Positions 56,823-64,000 of a DNA stretch of 64,000 nucleotides are shown here, piece by piece. A program made the translations under genes and the position numbers. Location: assembly GCA_022478985.1 (NCBI GenBank), contig JAKSZP010013623.1:1-64000 (forward strand), written 5' to 3'. The stretch is from Massospora cicadina. Taxonomy: Eukaryota; Entomophthoromycota; Entomophthoromycetes; Entomophthorales; Entomophthoraceae. Every line of letters begins with the position of its first letter. The stretch's first letter is position 1. The notes under the pieces were generated by a model that was given only the letters and a program-made list of their open reading frames with translations, did not search any database and was not told the origin of the DNA.

Positions 56823-57221
56823 CGTCTAGCTGCCACTTTTGATGCTTTGCCTATTTGGCTTAGTTCTTGTATCTACGAGCTCCTTCTTATGGTGATTACC
56901 CCTGGACCTAGATATTCAGGGGCCTTACTTCTGCCCCTGCTTCTGGTTGTAGGTGGTATAATCTTTAATTACTGAATTAATAGATTTGGTAATAAGCCTG
57001 TCAACCTCTGGTTTGTGAAGGTGCCCCTCCAGCGCACCTTGCACAGGGTTTTGAGGGACTCTCAAAATTAGTTATTGTCCATAATTGATAATATCTACTC
57101 AAAAACCTCGTTCATTTCCCATCCGTGGCAGGTAAGTTGCCTACACTTCCGCCAGTTTGGGGGTGAACTCTGCTCATTCTGCCAGATAAGGAATGATCCA
57201 CTCGCAGCCTCATCCGCAACA
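56823..57221 (-). repeat. Gy4 5' LTR, outer part
   Basis: It begins CGTCTAGCTGCCACTTTTGATGC, equal to 27518-27540 of the Gy4 3' LTR, and ends CCGCAACA (TGTTGCGG in coding orientation). The deletion relative to the other copy lies near 57085-57110. Confidence 0.82.
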
Positions 57222-57226
57222 ACAGA

Positions 57227-57946
57227 TAAGTGAATTCATACACCCTATAAGAGAGCTGGATCCAATAGATATCAAAATATAGTTACCTTCTATTAGTTAT
57301 ATGGATTTAAATTTACTTCTAGTTAGGTATCGACTCTATTCAGAAAGTCTAATAAAGCCTAAAGGATAAGCTAGCGAAGATTAGATCATCGGATTATAAA
57401 AATTTTAAGCTTTCATAAAATACCAAAATTTGAAGGGGAAAAATTATACCGCCAGGTTTAACTGTAAACCCTTGGATATAGACCGAAGCATGACCACCGT
57501 GTTAGGAAGCAATTGAAATTTTGTACCTCGAATTCTAGCCAATGATAGGAGTACTTGTGCAAAATTTAGAAAGTAGGCAAATCATCATTTTTCCCAAGAT
57601 CTAGCTTCATATGGTAAAAATCCCTTGCTGCAATTGGTTTGACCAACATCCATACAATATTTACTTACTTTAAACGTTAACTAAAATTTAGATACAGGTA
57701 GGGTAAGTTACTATAAATTATCTCACCCCGTGGCCTTGGCTACATAGGCACCAAAGTTAGCTTAAATAACGGTTGGTAATTCCGCCATGGCGCCTCCATT
57801 CCCTAGTAATGGCATCCGAAAAAATCCCCAATCCCCACCGGTGCAACTTTTGCTTCCCTAGTTTACTGATCCTTGTGGCCCGTGGCCTTGGTTTTCATAT
57901 CACCTTTATAATATTTTAATACTACCCTATTTTGCCCGCGCCAGCG
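57227..57946. other. Gene-free DNA right of the Gy4 nest
   Basis: AT-rich sequence without supportable coding region or recognised repeat. CpG becomes more frequent from about 57700, marking the change from retrotransposon-derived DNA to the island that holds PEX12. Confidence 0.5.
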
Positions 57947-58116
57947 TAAGCTTATTGGTAATAGGGTCCTATACTACGGCCATCCGCAGTAAGCTTATTG
58001 GCAATAGGGTCCTATACTACGGCCATCCGCAGTAAGCTTATTGGCAATAGGGTCCTATACTACGGCCATCCGCAGTAAGCTTATTGGCAATAGGGTCCAT
58101 ACTACGCCATCCGCAG
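57947..58116. repeat. 43-bp minisatellite, four units
   Basis: The unit begins TAAGCTTATTGGCAATAGGG and ends ACGGCCATCCGCAG. Copies start at 57947, 57990, 58033 and 58076. The first has one change (GGTAATAGG) and the last lacks two bases; the middle two are identical. Each unit has one HindIII-type AAGCTT and two CpG. Confidence 0.95.
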
Positions 58117-59203
58117 GGGTCTTGATTGCAATTGGTTGATTGGTACTATTATGGAAATGGCCTGAGCCCTAGGCGTTTGCTTCCCTGGCTTAATTTAAGA
58201 ATCACGCCTTCATTTTACCATCCTTGAGTGCTACTTGGTCAATAAATTGCATCAATAAGATTGCACCAATAAGAAATCTGGATATGGAAGAGCATATCTA
58301 GGCGGGATTACCATTTGGAGGGGAGCTTTTTCGTACGTAGCTGGAACCAGCCTACTATTGAGATTACCCTAGCAAGCTGCATAGCCACTGGCAGTATTAG
58401 CTACTATGGCGTGCTCCTCTGTTTAGTTAATAAAACCCCTGTTTTTAACAATAAGGTTTGCTAATGGGAAGTTTTACCAAGGTCACCGTTACCAAACAGT
58501 TGTACTTTTGTGGGATAGCCTGAGCACCTGAAGTCCGACGCCCCAGCATCAATTTTGAAACCCACGGTGCTAATTTTTGCGGAGACGTTTTAATTGATGG
58601 ATTGTAAATATCGACCCCTTCCCCAAATATGGATTCATAAATAATTATTGATTTCTAGCTGGCATAATACGTCGCAGTAACCAATGTAATTGGAGGGCAG
58701 TAAACTTATAAGCTCTAGCTTAAGCTAGTGGATACATTGGCCCCAATCCATCCTGCCACGGATCGAGGTTTATATAAGGTGACCCAAGCTAGGCAATACT
58801 CAAGCCTTAAACCCGATCGCTTAAGGAACTTTGAAATATGGTTAGTTTTTAAATTTCGGCGTAAAATTTTTAGCCTAGGGCTTAAAAGCTTCCAAATTTT
58901 TGGCGGGCGGCTATGGCTTTGACCACCAGGGGATAAAAACTTACATCCAGCCAACCTTGCATAGATGTAGCAAGTTCAAGGGCCGATTGCATCGCAGATG
59001 GTTTGTATACAGGCTGAGAGGCCTAAGCCTTTAGTTAACCCAGTCTAAAACTCTTGAATGCTTCCAAATCCGATACTTTAAATTGCAGAACGTATATTAA
59101 ACGGCTAGGCACAAACTTCAAGGATCCGGCTCAGACCCTACGGGCGTTTGAATACGCCGGCAGATTAACGCTTAGAGATCGTGCCTTATAGCTCAAATTC
59201 AGG
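58117..59203. other. Gene-free DNA downstream of PEX12
   Basis: Mixed-composition DNA between the minisatellite and the PEX12 stop codon. The short frames here show no recognised domain. No clear AATAAA lies within the first 200 bases past the stop. Confidence 0.45.
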
Positions 59204-61125
59204 CTACCCCTCCTCTGCGGCGAAAAGTTTGCGCACCTCCTCGAGGCCGGCTCTCTGCCACGTCACCGGGCACCGCCCGTGAAGCTGAACGTAGGAAAAC
59301 AGGCACGGGTAGCAGAAGGTGTAGCCGGTGGGCAACATGGCGGGATTCGTCCGGATGCGCGCGCAGAGCGGACACCGCTGCGGGTCCTGGGGGAGGGGAA
59401 CCCCCGACGCGTCCGGCTAATTGGGCATTAAGAGGTCGACGACGCTAGATTACCTTGATGGGGGTGGGTGGGTCAGGGAGCGGCCCCAAGTACATGCCAG
59501 CGCTCCGTTGGTTTTCCGACCCATACCACCACTCCAGGAATTTCAACAGAAACACCGCCATCGGCAGGGCCACCTTCAAACCGTCGAGGCCATACCGTAA
59601 AACGAGCCAGCCGAAATACGCAAAGCGGCCCCCGCGCCGCATGTTGGCCGCCGCGTTGGCCGCGACGCCGCGCTCCATAACCTTGCGCGCCCGGTGGGCT
59701 TTCTAAAGCTTCGCATTAAAACCTTCACCATCTTAATGGCTTGTAACATATTTACAGGATGCAACCTATAGCTTACATAGTCATCCGCGCTCATCCGACG
59801 CATGGTCAACCCAGCGATGAAATTTGTCGGGTTATGAAAATCCGTGCGCTCAAACAGATAAGCGATATGGAAGCCGAGAGGGACAAGGTGGTATGCCAGA
59901 TGGAGGTGGGGGTACAAATTCACGAAAAGGGCCCGGCCCGCTCGGGTCAGCTTTTTGCCGAAGACCGAAGCCGCCTAGAAGGCTATTAACGGAAAACGGA
60001 TGTTTATACTCACAGCCTTGAGGCGGCTGACATAAGGTGCCCCACCCTCCTCCCGAAAGGATAGTTCCTCCTCCTCCTCAAACATGTCAGCCCCGAGTAG
60101 CCTTGCAGCCGCTCCGCCGGTGAGACCCTCATAAAGGTCATCGAGCTTGGCTTTGACATAGGGGACCGCCACCTAATTTCCAACGTTTAAGCTGCAACCA
60201 ACGGCCAACTACGAGCGTGAGGAGAGAGTTGCGCAGATCCGATCTGGCCAACGAGTTCCCGCGATAGGGATCCAACTTAAACGAGCTACGGTTAGAGGCG
60301 GGCATCGCTTTCCTTAGCCGCCGCAGCCCGTAAAAGCTTTCGGAGAAGGCGGCGTCTGGTAATTAGCTAATGGGATTACGCTTACTCCAATCGTGGAGGT
60401 AGTGCCGCTCGATGACCAGCATCAGGACCGCGTAAAACTCGTCGTAGAACTTGAGTAGCTGGAGCAGGTATCGGGGGTGCCGGTGCGCGTAAACCTACCC
60501 GTGTTATTCAGGTTGAAGTCGCGGGCCAGCCTTAACACAGGCCGAGGTTAAGCTTGGTATCGCCATCTTACTATGTTAAACGCTAAGTAACTCGCCGCCA
60601 ATCGTATAGCGAGCGAATTAAAAATATGGCATGATTGGGTTACCCCACCGATAAACTTTAAAACGGGGCAAATAAACTATGATGGCTGCGATCTAGCCCA
60701 AGGGGATACCCTTTTTTGCATGCGCTACCCTTCTAAGAATATCACGATAGCTCAGGTTTAAAAGTTGGGCCGCGGGTTCTTCTTCGGCAACCCCGCCTAG
60801 AAACAGATCGTACCCCTAAAGCCCAGGATTGCCTCTGAAGCCCAATTCTGGCACCCCAAGTAACGCCCCAATGTACCAAAGCCCCCGCTTTAAAATCCGT
60901 GGCCCATCTACAAAGCAGTCACCGGATGCGAACCTATCTAAAACTTACTATCCGACAAAACAAACCCGCCCCCCAAGCCGGTACCCATGGAAAAGTAACG
61001 CTTACGGTGATGACGTATCTTAGGGCGGGGCGGATAAGCGAGTTGAGCTTATCCTGGGCGATAAGCTCGAATAGGGAGGGGCGGAGCCCATCGGCCGAGC
61101 TCCCAACATGGCTCATCAGATCCAT
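59204..61125 (-). CDS. PEX12: PEX12, peroxisome biogenesis RING-finger protein (7 exons, 396 aa)
   Basis: Peroxin 12 is a membrane RING subunit (with PEX2 and PEX10) of the ubiquitin ligase that recycles the import receptor PEX5. Exons on the minus strand: 61125-61006, 60494-60386, 60355-60213, 60172-60014, 59974-59777, 59702-59454, 59416-59204. All joins keep frame and all six introns are GT-AG. Start MDLMSH is the first ATG before the conserved PSLFELIAQDKLNSLIRPAL. Other family marks: FYDEFYAVLMLVIERHYL (exon 2), FSESFYGLRRL (exon 3), PYVKAKLDDLYE (exon 4), FLLKFLEWWYGSENQ (exon 6). The RING has Cys 341, 344, 361, 364 and 375 (CPLC, CYPC, CP), the incomplete ligand set typical of PEX12. 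Length fits fungal PEX12. Exons are GC-rich. No stop or frameshift, so it looks functional. The function is known for the family; the exon map is my inference from sequence. Confidence 0.93.
60495..61005 (-). other. PEX12 intron 1 (511 nt)
   Basis: GTAAGC to GGTAG, between codons for RYVIT and VYAHRHPRYLL. It is more than ten times longer than most other introns of the gene (30, 40, 39, 74, 37 nt). No family residues seem to be missing at this point, so I see no hidden exon. Open frames on the plus strand at 60829-61204 are shadows. Confidence 0.8.
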
Positions 61126-61631
61126 CGTGTCCAACCGATCAACCTGGTCGCTAACCGTTAGCCTTAAACCCAACTTAGTTACGGGGGTAAAGGGTCGAGC
61201 CTAACCTAGGAACGGTGAAACCGTTAGAACCGGGGGTTGGGAAATTAATGGCCCCGTAAAAGTTAACTTTAAAGTGTGGAGGTGAAACGGCTAAGGGGGA
61301 GATTTTACTATAAAGGTTCGCTTATCAAATTTTTAAGGGTTCTAGGTTCCCAACAAAAAAGTTGGTAAAGCGTGAAGGTAAGGCAAACTTTAGGTACAAA
61401 CTTTTTTAGCGAAAATTTTTCGGTTGCCTACTCGCCTAACAGACACCAGGTTAAAACAGAAGCTCGTATCTCCTTCAAACCGGAGAAACCCCTTGATTTA
61501 GCAAACTATAGTATTGGACGTTTTAAATATTTTTTAAAGGCATAAAAGGCCAGCCTTAAAACCCCCTTACGAAATGAATGGGTTCAAAAACAGGAGAGTT
61601 TGGGAAACAAATTAATTTAATTTAAGCGACC
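61126..61631. other. Gene-free DNA upstream of PEX12
   Basis: This is the presumed promoter side of PEX12. No TATA box in a convincing place and no second gene found. A small inverted repeat AACGGT-GAA-ACCGTT lies near 61211-61225. Confidence 0.4.
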
Positions 61632-61684
61632 AAAAGTTGAGGAAAACAAGACCATCTAGTACTAAAAAAAGTTGAGGAAAACAA
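61632..61684 (+). mobile_element. Mini-insertion m3 with 14-18-bp direct repeats
   Basis: ACCATCTAGTACT followed by 7 A, between two copies of AAAAGTTGAGGAAAACAA (61632-61649 and 61667-61684; the A-run makes the exact length 14 to 18). Plus orientation, unlike m1 and m2. It lies about 500 bp upstream of the PEX12 start, outside any retrotransposon I can identify. Confidence 0.87.
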
Positions 61685-62276
61685 ATTAGCTGACTATTGT
61701 TTCACTTTCAGCACCAAAGCAACAACTATGGTTAGTGATAATATGGCTTAGTATAGCGTACTTTAAATAAACTGGCGAGTCACCTAGTTCATTGGAATCT
61801 ATAGAGTGTGTGACCAAATCCCAACTTTTCATCGCCATCGGTAGAGTGGCTAAAGCGGGTTGGATTCACGAGCGTCAAACCAAAACCTCCAATTGATCTA
61901 AGTTGAGTAACTGACGATAATCGGATAATTTAACCAGTGATTTTTATTGTTTAGAGCTAAATAAATTCAAAAGAATTCCCCTTTGATTAAGTCAAAGGAT
62001 AGTCATTAAGAAGCAGATTAGTATCTCATATTCAATTAATTGATGATTAAATCTCCAAAGATAAGATAAACGTTTCAAGACCCTTCTAGTAAATTTCATC
62101 AGCTTGTTTATCCCCTAAAAATAAACCTACAGTAGTCTCACATACTTCTCCTTTGACTAGTCCAGTCTCCATATCCCCTTCAAGTCAACAAAAGTATAGT
62201 TGGTAGAATAAAGCTAACTATATCTAATCCACCTATTTATAGAATCTAACCTATGCTAAACTATTAAGATAAAGAC
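61685..62276. other. Gene-free DNA between m3 and the Gy7-type LTR pieces
   Basis: No supportable gene or repeat. A stretch at 61838-61880 faintly recalls a tRNA A box but no tRNA can be folded. Confidence 0.4.
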
Positions 62277-62536
62277 TGTCAGGGAGACAGCATATGAAGT
62301 TTAGACTGCCCTGCCAATCAGGATGCAAAGGCACCTTAAAGGCAAGCAATAATGCCAGAGGCATTGCCATTTGAATGACATTATATTGCATGGGGATATG
62401 CATTACAAGTGAACACAGGTGTGTTACAAGCATAAACAGAAACTGGCAATGAACTGGGCTGTAGCAACTCCAGACCCAGTGGGCCTTGCTGCAGGGAGTT
62501 GAACAATTGGACTAGCTGCTTTGGGATTGTAAGTCC
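62277..62536 (-). repeat. Gy7-type LTR 3' end, inverted fragment
   Basis: It begins TGTCAGGGAGACAGCATATG, the reverse complement of the Gy7 LTR end (..CTCCCTGACA). It continues with AGTTTAGACTGCCCTGCCAATC and CCAGAGGCATTGCC, matching the reverse complement of 63860-63960. It is truncated at the point where the next LTR starts in the opposite sense. Confidence 0.75.
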
Positions 62537-64000
62537 CAGGGAACGTCCCCTGGCAGTTGATCAGGCCCTTTTCCTATTCCCAAGTAAAAAGGTATCAAAG
62601 AGGGTGGCTGTACCCCTCGTTCCCCAGGGCAACCTCACCCACGTGGTAGACAAGTGCTGGGTAACAGCCCTTCTGCTTTGAATCCCTCCCCCAGTGCCCA
62701 CACTCACTTCAGCAGAACTAGTACAGTTAATCAGGGAAATCTGCACCAAGATCAACAAAATAAAATTGATCAACCCAAAATTGAGTGGGAGTCAGCCCAA
62801 TGTTTGGATTCCATGTAGTTGGAAAGGGACAAAGACTGACCCCTCAGCCAGAATCACCAACAGTTTCAATTTGGCCAACGCTATGATCAAAAAAATCAAC
62901 CCCCCCCTCAAAATTGTCAGGGATCATCCCCAACAAGCAGGTAATAGCATTGGACACCATTAATGAGGGTTTGAAGCTCCTTTCCAGCAAATTGGGTGTT
63001 GCAGCTGATACAATACTTTTGACTGAATGAATGGCCCAGTGACTGGGCATGGGCAGGTTGGCATCCCAAACCCGTTCCTAACCAAATGGGACTGCCCCTA
63101 CATGGGGTAGCCTTGGGGGATTCCCACTGCTCATTGGGCCAAATGCTGTTGTGCCAACTGTCAGAAACATATCTAAGCCTCAGTTTGGATATTTGAGGTC
63201 AAACTGACAGCAACTCAGCCTGCCACCAAATTCTTTGATGTCAGTTCCCAGTGAACTTATCTGCCCTATTCCCAAATAAATTGTCAGTTAGGTTGAAATT
63301 GAGGGTCTCAATCCTGGATTGTCCCTGCATCAATTGACCACTATTTAATCAGTCATATCACACTAAGAAAATTGTTGGTCAATTTTCTTCCTTTTCCTTT
63401 GCAATAAAATTTTGCCTCTAAAACCAATCAATTTTGATTTTATTGATTTCCTTCTGGCTGCATTCCTAATGGCTTTTCCCTGGTGGCCCATCAGTCCATA
63501 CACCAGATGGGCTCTACCAGTACTCATGGTCGCTATGGCCCCCACTGTCATAGATTGGATTCAGCGAGCTAGATACTTCTGGCATCTACCATGTCATTAT
63601 GAACTTTTTTCAACAATATACTGGGATCCTGTAGCCTTATATCCCCCATCTTCAGGTAAGGATCTGCCCCCTTGTCTCCCCAGTCAAACCAGCCCAGTAT
63701 ACTGGTGAACTTGTTGAAACCATATCTGTGGTTCCGCCCCCTGTGGCAAGATCTCCAGGGTCTGGGGTGGCCTCAATTTAGTTTGTTTTTGGGATCATAT
63801 TCACTATTATCTTACACCAACAATTTGTCATTTCCCAATGTCCAGCTCCATATAACATCATTCAGTCGGCAATGCCTCTGGCATTCTGGCTTGCTTTTTA
63901 GGTGATTATGTACCCCAACTGGCAGGCTGGTCTAAACTTCTTCTGCCATTTCTATGACAGGGATACTCCATGGGAGGGTTTGGCACAAAAACAGAGGTGA
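62537..64000 (+). repeat. Gy7-type LTR, nearly complete, direct orientation
   Basis: It starts GGGAACGTCCCCTGGCAG (Gy7: GGGAGCGTCCCCTCTGCT) and ends near 63960 with TTCTATGACA, followed by sequence to the window edge. The reading FLFPSKKVSKRVAVPLVPQG (62571-62630) continues with one stop to 62963, and another hydrophobic reading covers 63412-63708. It is a diverged subfamily of the Gy7 LTR. Whether an element body follows cannot be seen. Confidence 0.78.

Larger units (their letters stand above)
26942..57221 (-). mobile_element. Gy4: Ty3/gypsy element, outermost shell of the nest
   Basis: A minus-strand gypsy element. Its 3' LTR is at the left (26942-27724 plus 28484-28917, split by a solo LTR). 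Its 5' LTR is at the right (35269-35847 plus 56823-57221, split by Gy5). The internal region 28918-35268 carries gag, protease, RT, RNase H and integrase in reverse order, with the primer-binding site at 35252-35267 and a polypurine tract at 28918-28928. Flanks ATAGA (26937-26941) and ACAGA (57222-57226) are a target duplication with one transition. Net size is about 8.5 kb, including a separate 1.3-kb insertion in RNase H. Confidence 0.85.

Noticed and set aside
60829..61204. Plus-strand open frames overlapping PEX12 exon 1 and intron 1.
   Set aside because: They are antisense shadows. The minus strand carries the conserved PEX12 residues with correct splice sites.
61838..61925. A possible tRNA gene (GGTAGAGTGGCTAAAGCGGGTTGGATTC looks like the start of a Ser/Leu-type tRNA).
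   Set aside because: No B box at the right distance and no acceptor stem or cloverleaf can be drawn.
1..64000. CRISPR arrays, bacterial operons or phage genes.
   Set aside because: No regularly spaced repeats with unique spacers, no ribosome-binding-site-led gene clusters. All coding traces are eukaryotic.

Overview
This is a eukaryotic window, most likely from a filamentous or other repeat-rich fungus. The basis is one intact seven-exon gene for the peroxisomal RING protein PEX12 with very short introns (30-74 nt plus one of 511 nt), surrounded by decayed Ty3/gypsy LTR retrotransposons and LINE-type non-LTR elements. The phylum cannot be fixed from sequence alone. No bacterial genes, rRNA, credible tRNA or CRISPR array was seen.

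Layout. 1-1313: 3' end of a LINE (L1a, +). 1314-3149: remnant of a chromodomain gypsy element (Gy1, +). 3150-17516: gypsy element Gy2 (+), whose 5' LTR was split by Gy3 (3344-9418, +). 17517-19940: unassigned repeat-like DNA with a perfect hairpin. 19952-25172: near-full-length LINE (L1b, -) with an 11-bp target duplication. 25184-26941: AT-rich DNA. 26942-57221: a four-deep nest. Gy4 (-) holds a solo LTR in its 3' LTR and Gy5 (35848-56817, -) in its 5' LTR. Gy5 holds LINE L2 in its 3' LTR and Gy6 (43370-56285, +) in its 5' LTR. Gy6 holds Gy7 (44815-51294, +) in its gag region. 57222-59203: gene-free DNA with a 43-bp minisatellite. 59204-61125: PEX12 (-). 61126-62276: gene-free upstream DNA. 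62277-64000: two Gy7-type LTR pieces in inverted order.

How it fits together. The only gene that looks functional is PEX12, in a CpG-containing, GC-richer island. Every retrotransposon pol is broken by stops, frameshifts and lost catalytic residues, and several losses look like CpG to CpA/TpG changes. Gy2, Gy3, Gy4, Gy6 and probably Gy5 share one 16-bp primer-binding site, so they belong to one lineage. Gy1 and Gy7 are a separate chromodomain-type lineage. Element borders were set by aligning LTR pairs by eye and by checking flanking target duplications.

The most unusual signal is a set of three tiny (about 20-35 bp) insertions that share the motif ACCATCTAGTACT followed by an A-run. Each is flanked by its own direct repeat (about 10, 17-18 and 14-18 bp). 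One has a matching empty site in the sister LTR. They look like minute retroposed fragments of a non-LTR element that is not otherwise present here.
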